Below are positions 36,481-49,300 of a stretch of DNA of 64,000 nucleotides, piece after piece. The notes beneath the pieces were generated by a model, which did no database searches, was not told the origin of the DNA, and saw nothing but the letters and a program-made list of their open reading frames with translations. This stretch comes from Plasmodium malariae. Its lineage: Eukaryota > Apicomplexa > Aconoidasida > Haemosporida > Plasmodiidae. The stretch's first letter is position 1; each line of letters opens with the position of its first letter. The position numbers were made by a program, and so were the translations under genes. The stretch is taken from positions 434,001 through 498,000 of the forward strand of contig NC_041782.1 of NCBI RefSeq assembly GCF_900090045.1. Direction: 5' to 3'.

Positions 36481-36865
36481 CAAAACATAAACATAAAAAT
36501 ATACCAAAAATATGTAATAATTTACCTTTCTAATTAATTTTCCGTATCACTTTTTTCTTTCATATTATACATGTTTATTTAATGCTAAGTTGAAACGAAA
36601 AAAAAGGCTTTAAGAAAAACGAAGCTGCTCTTTTGCAAAATTCTTTATTCTATGAATAAATATTTGTATTGCTTGTACAATTTTGTGCTACTCATTTCAG
36701 CGGTACTATTAAGAAATAAGAGGAAAATCAGATATAAGGAAAAAAAAAAAAACAAAGGATAAAAAATAAACAAAGGATAAAAAGAAAACAAAAGAAGAAA
36801 AAAAGAAAAGAAAAATTCTCAAATCATCGAAATCACTCAAATGACATTTTAAGGCTTCTAAGAAC
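35406..36865. other. A+T-rich intergenic region
   Basis: A 1.46-kb spacer between two plus-strand genes. It contains poly-T near 35560-35581, poly-A runs and a long 32-base A tract. Nothing coding or structured is visible; it likely holds the J-domain gene promoter. Confidence 0.6.
36445..36476 (+). repeat. 32-base poly-A tract
   Basis: An uninterrupted run of 32 adenines about 390 bases upstream of the J-domain gene, the longest homopolymer I see in the window. Such tracts exclude nucleosomes and are typical of Plasmodium promoters; its length is also prone to sequencing error. Confidence 0.9.
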
Positions 36866-39800
36866 ATGAAAAAGAACAATATAGACGGTTTTATTTTAAA
36901 AAAAAATCAGTATAACCATGAAAACAATGTTTTGAATAAATGCTCAAGCTATATCAACATAAATAACATTAAAGATTTATATAACATCCAAAGTGATAAT
37001 GTGTACGAGCAAATTTTTGATAATATATGTAAAGAAAAAATTGCACACAGAAAGAGAAAAAAGGAAAAGTCATGTCGAAAGAATAAATTATCCTTTTCCC
37101 GTAATAGCAACAGTAAAATAAATGAAACACACCGAAGAAGGCAAACGAACATAACAACAGATCACCAATTTCACGCGTATTATCATCAATCCACACCATC
37201 TGCACCTGTACAGCATTCCCCTTCGTACCATTTAGGCTTTACAAAATACCAAAGTAACAAAGAAACAAGATATTTAGGAGAATTAAATAAAAGGAAAAAA
37301 ATAAAAATAGATGAAGTTCCCAATACTGCAAACGATGCTAATTGTGTTACTTCGAACTATGTTAGTGGTGGTGCCTTCTTCTATGACAATTCCTTCGATA
37401 AAACACCAAAGAAATCGTTTACAGATAATGATGCATATGATCAAGAAAAAGTATTCACAAGAATAGATGATCCAAGTTGTTCCATTAAAAAAAATAAAAA
37501 TACATTGCTTAGCAGTAACAGTTCTTTAAATAAATACGATTATATTAAATTTGTGTGTTCCCCTATTAAAAAAACGTGTAATTATAAAAGTGCAAAAAAC
37601 GAAACAGAAATGTGCAATCCTTCATTAAAGGTTGTAAACAATCAAATAGAAGAAAAAAGATCTTATGACAAGAAACATTTACAGCATCATAATGACCGTT
37701 ATCATAGTATCACTAATTATAGCCATACAAATAGTGTGCACTATTGGGGGGATTTTAATAAAAGTAGTAAAAATAAAAGCATTCATGTATGGCCTTTTAA
37801 AAAGGGGAGCTCGCAAATATATTATGATAAAATTAAAGAGATTGACCTCAGCACAGGTAAAAATAGTGCAGCATGTAATGATGCTACCTCAGGTAAGACC
37901 CCTAATACTAACAGTAATGTATCTTCTAACGAATCCAATCATTCGTCTAAGCATGCTCATAACATCAGCTTGATTGATTTGGACAACTCTGATTCCATTA
38001 ACAGACTGAGCAAGAACTTTTTTATCAACAACAAAAAATTTTTTTTAAACGATTTCAACAATGATAAAATAAGGACCAGCACACAGAAGGATCATCAAAA
38101 CGATGACCTCCCTAATAGCACATCTCATAAAAACACAGTAAAGGAAAAAAATGATATTTCTAATTCTAGAGGTACGGTAGACTTATATGACAAAGAGGAT
38201 AAAGTACACTTTGATGGAATGAGTACAAATGAGAATTGTACAGTTACTAGTTGTAGAAATACGAATGATTTAAATTGTAAGGAAACATATTTCTCTGGCA
38301 GTAATAAATTTTATGATGTTGATGAACGACATTTAGTTGGTGAGGAAGATTGTGATGTGAGGTGTTACAATGGGGAACATTATGATAGTAGGAAACATTA
38401 TGATAGTAGGAAACATTATGATGAGGAACACTGTACGGTGCAGCACTTTGATAAGCAGTACTATAACGAGCAGAATTATGAGGAGGACCACTATGCTGAT
38501 AAGAATTATTCAAGAGATATAAACATGTATGTAAAAAAAAATTGTAAAATATCAAAATGTTTATACAGCTACTTAGACGTTGCTTACAATTGTAGTAAAG
38601 AAGAAATAAAAAAATCGTATAAAGATAAAATTAAGGTTTATCACCCAGATAAGGGAGGGAGCATGCAAGAATTTTTAGAACTCAAGCTGTCTTACGATAT
38701 ACTAAATGATGATAAAAAACGGAAAATGTATGATAAGTATGGACATAGCATAATAGAATTATTATTAAGCGAAAAATTTCATGATTATAATATATCTTCA
38801 GATGAAAAAAATGAAGAAGAGGTACTAGATGAAGAAAGCATAAAAATATATGATTTGTTTGTGCAAAAATATAATAATGTTTCTTATTTACATAATTTAT
38901 ATGACTTAAAAATTAATAGCAATCAGTATAATCAATTTCAGAAGTTAATTTATCACTTTTTTCATGAGGAAAATTATATGTTTAAAAATATTTTTTACAT
39001 TTACCCTATCTACTCTCCTCATATGCCTCCTTTTAGTAAAATAAAAAAAAAAAAAAAAATGATAAAAAAAAATCCGTACAGTTCTACAATCTATTTTGAT
39101 GATGAAGATAGTAACCTCAAATCTGTTGATAAATTATCTGAAAACTCTTCATCATCAAATTATAATATAACAAATGAAATTACAATTTTCGATACTATTA
39201 AAAAAAAAAACGTTACTAATCTATTTAATGAACTAAATTCTCAGTTTGAACACTTTTACAAAAATTATATAATACCCAAAACGGAGTTATCAGAAACTTA
39301 TACTAATAGATTCAATCAATCTTATGGAGAAAAATGGGAAAACCAGAACAGTGCAGTAGTTGATGGAAATAATAACATTTCTTTCTTAACAAAGCCAACA
39401 TGTAGTGCTGCTTCATTCTGTAAGGGAACCTCTTTAACCCCTCATATTGTGCACACCGCTGGGGAAAGTAACACAAACAGAAACGTACATAGAAACGGAC
39501 ACTGTAACAATAACCATAACAGTAGCAGCAATAGTTACAATAGCAATAATCATGATAAAAACAACTTCCCTGATTTTTTCCGAGAAATCGAAGTATCACC
39601 GATGGCATATAAAATTATTAACGAAAACAATGAAAAACATATTGATGAATTTTACAAATGGTTTGATTTATTTTTTGAACACCCTGTGAATGTGGATGAT
39701 CGAACTGAAGAACACCAGAAACTGGATCATATATATTCCGAGCCATACTATATGCACAGTTACCCACGAAACAAAAGTACTATGCACAGTTCGAACGAAA

Positions 39801-41185
39801 CACGAAGAAATTCGAAAAATCGTAATACAAAAAGTTTAAATAATAAAAAATGCTCAAACGATGAACAAAACGAATTAAACAAGCAAACTAGGCATATGAC
39901 ACCTATTGAAATTGAGCATAACTTATTAAAAGTTGAAAATACATTTACAAAAAAAACAGAAATATCTGCTAAAAATAATTCAGAACAGTTAAGAACAATT
40001 CAGTGGTGCGGTAAAGATTTTACTCAATATGACCAAAAAAGATGTTTCAGTAATTGTTTCATAAACATAAATGTAAAAGGTCAGGTACAAAATTTCTGCA
40101 GTAATGAAAAGACAATATTTCTCGATCGTGTTAATGCTGCATTAGATTCTTATTCAAATCAGGATGGGGCAAAAAAAGGATCAAAAGTACAAGAAGTATA
40201 CGGTAATCCTCATCAATGGATTGATGAGAACACAACCACAGAACGTTACAGTCATTTAAAAAATTGTGATAACAAAATTATGGAATTTAACAATAATTCT
40301 ATTCAAAAAATAAATAATGGGTGTAAAAAAAAAGGTAACAATAAAAAGTGGTATTATAATGACAATGTAAATTGTAATCGTAACAGTAATGACGATAATG
40401 ATGATGATGATGCCATTTTAAATGTTGAAGAGAAGTACGGCTTTAATTTGCTCAAAAAAAGTAAACATAAAATTAAAGATATGACACACGATTTCAATTA
40501 TGTTTACATAGGGAATAGTGTAAATAAAAAAAAAAAATTTCTCTTATTCATAAAAGAAGAAAGTATAAAAAAATTCTTAAAAATAAAATTACTCATTCAT
40601 AAAATTAAAAAAAAGTCAAATTTAAAACATATCTCATTATTTGAAAATGAAATCGACAAAAATATTAAAAATATTGAATATATATTACTGTTAATAACAT
40701 ACAAAGATGAACTTATACCTTTAAATGATTTTTATTTGTTAGACAAAAACATATATTCTAATGATCATTATTGTATACCTTTACATATAAAAAAAAAAAA
40801 TAAAATTGCAAGACCAACATATTTCCATTTTAAATGGATCATATATACAATACAGTCATTCATCCTTTTTAATCTTTATTTTAAAAAAGTAAATAAATAT
40901 ATGTGTTCCTTTCCATTTTTTAATTATAAATATAATTATTTCAAAAGATACATTAAATCCAAAGAACAAACAAATGAAGATAACGTAAAGAATAAATACA
41001 TTTTTTTTCAGCAATATATCATCAAAAATAAATATAAATATTTGGGGTACTTTCCTCATAATATAATACTACACTTAAAAAACATAGCATCGGTAAATAA
41101 TGATCATCAGAAGCCTCTACAAATAAACTTGTCTTCCATTTTTGTTTTAACACCGAATAAGTCATTTTCTCATGTTGATTTTTAG
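36866..41185 (+). CDS. very large J-domain (DnaJ/Hsp40) protein
   Basis: An Hsp40-type co-chaperone expected to stimulate an Hsp70 ATPase. It is a 1,439-residue single-exon protein with an internal J domain at about residues 563-635, starting at CLYSYLDVAYNCSKEEIKKS. It keeps the catalytic HPD tripeptide at residues 593-595 in YHPDKGG and the helix III/IV segment KRKMYDKYG. The N-terminal 560 residues are mostly disordered and rich in Asn, Ser, His and Lys, ending in a Tyr/His/Asp-rich repeat (HYDSRK units, about 504-555). After the J domain come alternating ordered and Asn-rich stretches, and a C-terminal Lys/Ile/Tyr-rich domain of about 230 residues. There is no Gly/Phe region, zinc-finger CxxCxGxG repeat, signal peptide or PEXEL, so it is a type III (class C) member. 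Partner and compartment are unknown. Confidence 0.88.
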   Translation: MKKNNIDGFILKKNQYNHENNVLNKCSSYININNIKDLYNIQSDNVYEQIFDNICKEKIAHRKRKKEKSCRKNKLSFSRNSNSKINETHRRRQTNITTDHQFHAYYHQSTPSAPVQHSPSYHLGFTKYQSNKETRYLGELNKRKKIKIDEVPNTANDANCVTSNYVSGGAFFYDNSFDKTPKKSFTDNDAYDQEKVFTRIDDPSCSIKKNKNTLLSSNSSLNKYDYIKFVCSPIKKTCNYKSAKNETEMCNPSLKVVNNQIEEKRSYDKKHLQHHNDRYHSITNYSHTNSVHYWGDFNKSSKNKSIHVWPFKKGSSQIYYDKIKEIDLSTGKNSAACNDATSGKTPNTNSNVSSNESNHSSKHAHNISLIDLDNSDSINRLSKNFFINNKKFFLNDFNNDKIRTSTQKDHQNDDLPNSTSHKNTVKEKNDISNSRGTVDLYDKEDKVHFDGMSTNENCTVTSCRNTNDLNCKETYFSGSNKFYDVDERHLVGEEDCDVRCYNGEHYDSRKHYDSRKHYDEEHCTVQHFDKQYYNEQNYEEDHYADKNYSRDINMYVKKNCKISKCLYSYLDVAYNCSKEEIKKSYKDKIKVYHPDKGGSMQEFLELKLSYDILNDDKKRKMYDKYGHSIIELLLSEKFHDYNISSDEKNEEEVLDEESIKIYDLFVQKYNNVSYLHNLYDLKINSNQYNQFQKLIYHFFHEENYMFKNIFYIYPIYSPHMPPFSKIKKKKKMIKKNPYSSTIYFDDEDSNLKSVDKLSENSSSSNYNITNEITIFDTIKKKNVTNLFNELNSQFEHFYKNYIIPKTELSETYTNRFNQSYGEKWENQNSAVVDGNNNISFLTKPTCSAASFCKGTSLTPHIVHTAGESNTNRNVHRNGHCNNNHNSSSNSYNSNNHDKNNFPDFFREIEVSPMAYKIINENNEKHIDEFYKWFDLFFEHPVNVDDRTEEHQKLDHIYSEPYYMHSYPRNKSTMHSSNETRRNSKNRNTKSLNNKKCSNDEQNELNKQTRHMTPIEIEHNLLKVENTFTKKTEISAKNNSEQLRTIQWCGKDFTQYDQKRCFSNCFININVKGQVQNFCSNEKTIFLDRVNAALDSYSNQDGAKKGSKVQEVYGNPHQWIDENTTTERYSHLKNCDNKIMEFNNNSIQKINNGCKKKGNNKKWYYNDNVNCNRNSNDDNDDDDAILNVEEKYGFNLLKKSKHKIKDMTHDFNYVYIGNSVNKKKKFLLFIKEESIKKFLKIKLLIHKIKKKSNLKHISLFENEIDKNIKNIEYILLLITYKDELIPLNDFYLLDKNIYSNDHYCIPLHIKKKNKIARPTYFHFKWIIYTIQSFILFNLYFKKVNKYMCSFPFFNYKYNYFKRYIKSKEQTNEDNVKNKYIFFQQYIIKNKYKYLGYFPHNIILHLKNIASVNNDHQKPLQINLSSIFVLTPNKSFSHVDF

Positions 41186-42956
41186 AAAGACAACATAGTA
41201 ACATGTAGGGGGCTCTAATGCTAAAATACAAGAAGGAGAAAACGAGAAAAGCAAGCTCTTTAAACTAATTAGGTGTGGCTATATCACCGTATACTCTTTA
41301 AATTTCTTAATTACGTTTAAATTATTTCATTTTTTTTTTCATAAATTTATTTATTCGTATTAATTGTGCATTTTATTTATTTTTACTTCAATAATTCGCA
41401 CATTATTTATGTTACCACTTTATTCATTTACAATTTTATTACCATACAAATTTGTCCCACCACCATTCTTTTATAAGTAATTTGTTTTATATAGCATATT
41501 ACGTATTTTGCTTTTAATTTTTGTTAATACTTCTTTCGCTCTACGGCGTTTTTTTTAATTGCTGTAATATTTTTTTTTTTTTTTTAAGTTAACATTTTGT
41601 TATAATACTTCATCATATTTTTTATATTTGTTCTTGATGATAAATCAGTACACGTAAACCTATACCTCTTAAAGTATTTATGGGGCATAGGTTTTACCTA
41701 AAGATTTCATTCAGAAATAATTACATGCACATTTGTATATGTATGTACATGTTATATATGTAACCCTTTTCCTTGTTTCATTAGTAAAAAACTTTTTTAT
41801 GTGATACTATATTAGTTGGTGTTCATATGTATTATATATACATAAATACATCTGAACTACTAAAGAAAAATAAAATTTTTCATTAACAAAATTTTCCTTA
41901 TTTTCCTCGAAAACACAACGCCATAAATTTATAAAAAAATGACAAATTGTTCCATGCGAAAAATTATTATTTTTACTATATTATGAAAAAAATTAAGCCG
42001 CAAAAAAGTTCTGGCTTGTACTCAATATGTTTTCATAATATGTAAAGGGATTAATTGTCTATTTATATTAACTTATGTATATATATACAAAAGTATATAC
42101 ATGTAAACGTTCATACATATATTTATATACATACTTGCATATATAAAGTACATATTATAACTTTTGAAAAAATCTCTAAATATCCACTTTTTGGGCCTTT
42201 CAACAATGTTAAGAAAATTTTTACAATTTCACTTAAAATTATAAATTGTCAAAATTTTACATAATTCAACAAATATTTTCAGTATTCAAAATTAATAATA
42301 ATAATTTAAAGAATAAAATTCAGTAATCATTTTATTCTATTCTAATTTGAGCATTTCATTTATGTATCCACTTGGGACGCCCACGGCCCCAAAGGTTATG
42401 GTTTCATTCTTTTGTACTTCAAAATATACTTAAGCACAAACACAAAAATATAATATATATATATATACATATATATTATACGTACTTTAGGTACACACCA
42501 ATATTAAAAATAAAATCATATAGAAAAAAAAATAAAATGAAATTAGAAGTAACCGTAACAAATGAAAAGTAAAATAAGAAAAAATGAAAAAGGAAAAAAA
42601 AAAGAAATGTACTAAATTATAGCGAATACAAAAAAAAAAAAAAAAGTAAAAATAAAAAATAAAAAATAAAAAATAATTTTAAAGGTATAATAATCAAACC
42701 AAATAAATGTACTAACGTTTTTAATAATACTAGTACAATCTCCATGGACCATGTATATATAATTTATTTATTTATAATGTATAATATATGTTAAATAAAA
42801 CATGTTTGTGTTATTTATAAAACATGATTTCTATTATGAATGTTTTAATGCAAAAAACAAGTAACATATAAATAATAATATATGATGTGAAAATAAATTA
42901 AATTTGCTTTGTTTTTTATATTTGATCATATTTACATAATTTTTCTGTTTAAAAAA
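41186..42956. other. intergenic region with a GC-rich island
   Basis: About 1.8 kb between two plus-strand genes. Mostly A+T-rich with poly-T at 41570-41585 and ATAC-type tracts. A compact GC-rich patch at about 42370-42402 stands out sharply (listed separately). No coding frame is supported; the frames crossing the patch are short and low complexity. Confidence 0.55.
42370..42402. other. short GC-rich island, possible structured RNA or regulatory element
   Basis: About 33 bases with the core GGGACGCCCACGGCCCC sit in DNA that is otherwise mostly A+T. A small hairpin can be drawn with TTGGG pairing with CCCAA around an 11-base loop. In Plasmodium, GC-rich islands between genes often mark structured non-coding RNAs, but I see no tRNA, snoRNA box or snRNA signature here. 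It lies about 550 bases upstream of the tail-anchored protein gene. Confidence 0.3.
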
Positions 42957-44007
42957 ATGAGTTCATCAAATAATAAAATTCTTAAAGCAAAAGTAGAGGG
43001 CATTAAAAGCTCAGACTTGGACATGTTTAAAAGTTTGATAATACCATTTAATGCGATCGTCGAACAATATAACAAAGAAGAGTATGTATTTATGTGATAT
43101 TACGTTTTACAAAACTGTTTTATTATTAGAAAAATGCTTAACTATATTATTCTATTGTAATAATTCTTATGTTATATCTATGTATCTTTATATATAATAT
43201 ATAATTTTATTTATTTGTATACTTTTTAAAATATTTCTTGTTTGTAATTGTTATAATTTCATTTTTGCAGCGGATCAGCGACAGTACATTTTAAAAGCGG
43301 TATAGATAAGAAGCATTTAGTTGGTCTAGGAAAATATACAATTAAACCCATGTAAATGAATATTTTAAAAAATGATTATTATAAATGAATATATATATAT
43401 AATGTTGAAAAGTGGAAAAATCAGACATATACGTCTTTAACGAATTGTTTAATATCTTTTTCAAACAACACACCTATTTTATGTGCAAAGGGAGTATCAC
43501 ATATTTGTATTTATGTTATGTATAATAATAAAACTTGATAATTTTGAGTTAAACAAAACAACTCTTTTTTTTCTTTTTTGCTCGTAGGACGTATGAGTCA
43601 AGTGATACGAATGATCAGGTATAATTTTGTCACATATATGTATTTATAAACTTAGATATGTGAAAAATCTTACTCTCAGCTTCTTTGTCATATAAAAATG
43701 AATGCACTGTTTTTTATATTATTTATTTCCTTATTTTACAGAAAATGAGAAAAAGAAATGTAAATTTTATTTGTGACAGAATAGTAGTAGACGAACATGA
43801 CATCATAAATTTTTTTCTGAATATCACGTAATAATTACTTATATACACATACATATATATATACAATACAATAATTATCAAGTTGAAAATTTTGTATTAT
43901 CGCTAATCTTTTTTTTTTTTTTTTTTCTTAAAAACACTTTACACAGGCTAATTGCTCCAGTTACATGTGTGTTGTTGAGTCTGCTGATATTCTTTTCAGT
44001 TTTTTGA
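42957..44007 (+). CDS. small tail-anchored membrane protein, five exons
   Basis: Not recognised. Five exons join in frame: 42957-43081, 43271-43351, 43588-43618, 43742-43827 and 43947-44007, giving 127 residues. All four introns (about 115-240 bp) have GT/AG borders and consistent phase. The first exon gives a Lys/Ser start with the likely ordered segment SLIIPFNAIVEQYNKE. Exon 2 has a GIDKKHLVGLGKYTIKP stretch, exon 4 a basic KMRKRN then an acidic DEHDIINFF, and exon 5 a C-terminal hydrophobic helix of about 17 residues ending the protein. One terminal helix and no signal peptide suggest a tail-anchored protein of the ER or an organelle outer membrane. High intron density and compact exons suggest a conserved housekeeping gene. 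The first intron donor could shift by a few bases, but the phase fits only the one given. Confidence 0.75.
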
Positions 44008-46366
44008 TATAAAGGTATATATGATAGTAAAAGGAATTTAGTTTTTTCTCAGTGATTTACCTTTTTCTTATTTTATACTTTTTTATAAATATACGATAGC
44101 TTTAACATAAAAAATACTGAATAATATTAAATGGATATGTTTTTTTTTTTTTTTTTTTTATAGTAAGTTAATTATCAGCCAATAATCATATAATAACAAA
44201 AAAAAAAAAAGAAGAGGGAAAAAACTTTTTTGTTTATTTGTTTTATTCATTTGTTTTTTATATTAATTAGAATACAAAATTTTTGAGAAAGTAAAATGAA
44301 AAAAAAATGGGATTGAAAAAGTTGTACTTAACAATGAAACAAAGGTATAATGGTAAAGCATATTTAACAATTACAAATTTACTAGTTAATTTATATCTTC
44401 AGAAAGAAGTTACAAATATATACTCAAAAATTAGGTATAGTTAATAGTGTTTTTACTAAAATAATGTCCATATAAATTTAACATATGCAAATATATTATA
44501 TTATACATATGCATATATATTGCTCGGTGCACGTATTTTTTTGTTTACATCAAATATTTGACTATGTTTATATATTAGAATTTTCAATGTTTCCTGTGGG
44601 TTTTTATTTTTTTTATCTTATTATTTTCATATAACAAATTATTTAAATTCTATGAATATTTTGCGTATCATGAGTATGAAAAGAAAACCAGAAAAAAAAA
44701 GACTTCATTTGTATATATTAAAACGTATCTTTAATTAAAAAAAAATGTTTGCAACTGTAGTGTCTGTGAACAAGTATTTTTTGTTTACTCTTCAGTGAAA
44801 ATATTTTTTCTTAAGAAAAATATAAGGATATTTAAAAAAAAAAAAAAGTTTACTCACTAATATGAGCGCAAATCTAAAGCATTAACCTATATAATTTTTT
44901 TTTTAATAATGACGTAAAGGGGATTTTAAAAGTAATTCGTGTAACATATGCATTTTTCAGATATATTATTTGAAAACTTTCGTGCATACGTGATAATTTA
45001 GTATGTCTAATAAAAATTTTCTTTTTTAAATATTTACTAATTATTTTGCTTTTTTATATTTTTATTTCATTTTACATTTTTTAGTATCGTATCATTTTAC
45101 TTTATTTCATTTTAATTTTTTTTTTTTTTTTTGGTTATTTATTCCACCTTTTATTTAGCATAAAATATTACATTTGCATTTTCTAAAAACAAGTTAGTGC
45201 ACTGTTTTACACACGCATTTTTTTCTTTTTTCTTTTTTCTTTTTTTTTATTATTAAGGTTATTTCGAAGTTTACCATGTATATCTGTACACATACATACA
45301 CAGTATATTTATAGTTTATGTGTTTTTTGCATTACTCATTTTTGTTTTGAAAAAAATTATTTTATTATTATTATTCAGTATAGCTTAATTGCTTTCTTCT
45401 TCTGCTTCATAATTTTAATTAATTCGCAAAAAAAAAAAAAAATACATTTGTCATTTGTATATTTAAATTTTTTCTTTTCATCAAGTTATTTTTCTTATTT
45501 GAAAAGTGTGTCTACCTTTCGATTACGGATTTACATAAATAGTTTATAGGCCTCCAAAGGAATATTTTATATATACATATTTTCACATAATTATATACAT
45601 ATGTATAATGCTTTTAAATATTTTCGTTTTTTAAGTTTTTTAATTTTTTAAAATACTCAGTAGGGTATTTCCTCTTTTTAAAATTTAAACATTTTTTTTG
45701 TGATTTACTAACTTCTAAATGTGTACATTTTTTTTTCTTTTTTTTTTTTTGCACACCACTATTTGTATCACTATGCTAAATACATTTATGTATAAACATA
45801 TATATTACCAATTCCGTGTTCCTTTTTTTTTTTTTTTTTATTTCACTAAACCTTCCCATTTTTAATTTTTTTCGCATGTATTTTGTTCTCTATACAAGTT
45901 GTTCTTATTAGTTGTAGAGTATGCTCTAATTTATTGTTTTTACCATTTTTCCGTTTGCACAAAATATGGGCATTCGTGCATTTGTGCCTATATGTTTGTC
46001 TCTATACAACATATATATATATATTCTACCGTGTTCTGCTTTTAAATAGTTCTTTAATTTAAGTTTTTTAAAAGCATGATTCTTAAAGCAAGTGAATTTT
46101 TTTGAATATTATAAGAACATTATATATATATGGACATACTGAAGAACATGTATGAGTAAGCACATGTACACCCACGTTCTCACGCGTGTACGTATGCATT
46201 TGTATATGCATATACCCCTTTGAAATGTCAAAACAGGATTAATCACCCTTTGAGTAAACAAAATAAGATCACACTCTTCGCATATTAAAATATTACATAT
46301 TAAAATTTGACACACCAAAATTTGACATCAAAATATTACATATAGGAATAAGGAATTAAAAAGAAA
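44008..46366. other. A+T-rich intergenic region
   Basis: About 2.4 kb of A+T-rich DNA with many poly-T runs (45119-45133, 45824-45840) and ATATAC tracts. No RNA gene and no coding frame with credible composition. The 3' half is the likely promoter of the multi-span membrane protein gene. Confidence 0.6.
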
Positions 46367-49300
46367 ATGGAAAACTCAGCTAGACATTCAGTGGATATAA
46401 AATCCGAAGACTTTGTTGTTTTGATTGCTCTTCAAAACTTACAAACATTTATAATGATAGGGTATACAGCTGTTAATAAAGTTCATTTGAATTTTGATTT
46501 TTCATATTTATGGGCCCTATGTGTTGGAACCATATTATTTATATATTCGCTAATTAGTTTTGTGATAATTAGAACATTTGTTTTTTCAAAATTAGACATA
46601 GGAAAATATGTTTTAGAATTGTTATTTTGTGTAAGTATAATTGTCACTTGCTCATTATCTATAATTATAGATTCATTTAAAATTGCAAACATGCAATTAT
46701 TATTTTTTTCCTTTGCCTTAACCGGGTGTGCATATTATAACTTAATAACGTTGTTTTTTTTTAGTGTATCTATTGGAATATTAATTCAATATAATTTAAA
46801 TATAGATGGATTTGATTTAGATATAAATTCTTTATTTTTTACCGACTTGTTCTCTTATATTTTGCAAATTATTGGTGGTAATATTTTATATTTTCGCATG
46901 TATGATTTATGTTATCTCATAGTTTTATCAAAAAAAAATCCATGCAAATATGTAGTTGCCTCAAAAGAAGTGAAACAGTTAGAAAAACAAATTTTCACAT
47001 CTTTACTCAATTCTTATATGTGTATAAAGCCGAAAACATCTTCAGATCTAATGTGTACCAATTACTTTTTAAATAAGGAAAATTCCTCTATTATTGATGG
47101 TGATATGAAAGTGAAACCTAATCGTTCTATTACATATTTAGATAAATTAAATAAAAAGAAAACATTGTTAACATCTACCTATAACAATAGTGGTATTTAT
47201 AATAACAATAATAATAGTAATATTAATAACATTAGGAGTTTATCCAATTTTGGTGGTAACAAACGAACTAATTCTTACGTAAAAAAATTTAAATTGTCAA
47301 ATACATTATCCCTCAAGCGAAATACTTACCTTAATCGTAATAATAACGGTTTTGTGTATTCGATTGAAAAGTCTAATGATTCCGAATTAAAAAATTGCAC
47401 TAACAATCCAGATATTTTCAAAAAGTACTATTCTTCACAATCAGGGAAGCAACAAAAAATGCGAAGCTTTATAGAACGAACAGATCGCCGTTTAAGAAAA
47501 TCAAAAAGAGTAGTGTATCCAAACCGTACAACTCAGATATGTGAAAATACGAAAAATATATACAAATCAGAAAAATCGAAAACACTAAAAAGACCATCGT
47601 TAGATGAAAAAAATGATAAAAATGTTCTATTAAACATGGAAAAGATAGGAAAGAAACATGAACAAAACAATGTGTTCAAAGATACGTATGATGATAATAT
47701 ATCGGAACGAACGAGCAATAAAGATAATCATTTTTTAATACCGGTTAAGGGGAATATGGCTGATGATAACTTAAATGCAAAAAAAAGTTCTTTGGAAAGC
47801 TGTGAAAAAGTCGATGCCGTAATTGACATCGCAGCTGATCGAAGTTTTTCCCAATGGGAGAGCATGGACAGTGACAAAAGGAGAAAACAAAAACAAAAAG
47901 GAAAAAAAAGTAAAAATGAAAGTAAAATAAAAAGTAAAATTATAAGAGAAGGCAAGATTAAAAGTGAACGTAAACGGAAAAGCGAATGTGAGAGTGAAAT
48001 TGAAGGTGATGAACGAAATAACCAAAGTGAGGAAAACAGCATGAACTTCCTCAAGAGAGAAGAGGAACCGCAGGATGCAAACGACCAAAGTAGCTACCGC
48101 AATACACATTCTGATAATTCGTATCATAATAAGAGTGTACGTTCGCAAAATTCACATAACAACCAGCATATCATGCATGATAATCCTAGTTATTTAAAAG
48201 AGAATGGAGAACGTAAATATTATAGACACCTGAGTGATAACTCTTACTCAAATAATCGTTCTATGGACAATTTTCAATCAAAGGGAATAATGAAACCAAA
48301 CATCAATAAACATCAACTAGATAAAAGCAAAAAAGGGGAAAATGCTACTAATAAATCATTCGATGTTACCAAACAAATATGTGAAGAAAAGGAGCTACAT
48401 AAATTGAATAAAGTCCAAGCAGAGCACTTAACAGAAAAAGATGTTAAGACAAATATTATGAACTTATTCAAAACTCTATTCAAAGAAGACAAAAACAAAA
48501 ACAGAACGATACATGCGAAGAATGAAATAATTGATCCTGATATGTACAATTGCAACGTATTGACATGCAACTATAGTATAGTAAAAAATATTTTTAGTGC
48601 TGATGTTAAAAATAATAAAAAAAAAAATCATGTTCTTTCAGTACAAACAGAATATACAAAAGCAATCGAAAGGGATAGGGAAAATGGTAACGAACAGGAA
48701 TTAAAAAAGGTTCAAATGGAAAAAAATAATCCTAAAAAAAATAAAATTCAACGAAATGACCATGATCAAAATTGCAAATATATACGAAGCAATGAGGGGA
48801 ATTGTGCTCATAAGAATTCCACAGGAAAACAAAATGAAAATTACTGTGAAAGCTACCATGATTGTGGAAGCAACGACGACAGTGAGAAAAGAGACAAACA
48901 CTTAGAATTAATAACGCATGAAGGAGGCGCTGATGAATTTGATGATAATTCCATCAGATTAAAGGACAAATTAATACACAAAAATATGAGCCTACCGGAA
49001 GGACGTGAATTTTATAATACACCTCACTACAACAATGAGTCATATGAAGATGAGATGACCTTAAATAAAAGTGTAGTTTTTTCTAAAACTAAGAGCTCCT
49101 TAAATATAAGCACAAACAACTGTAGTAGCTTCTACAATAGTCGTAGCTTTTACAGTAGTCATTATCCATACAACAGAAGTAGTAACAGTAATAATAATAA
49201 TATTGGCGTCAAGAAGTCAACAACTTTTAGTACCAACTATTCACAAAAAAGCGCAAATAACGAATTAAAGAATACCAATAAAAGCAACCAGAATAATAAA

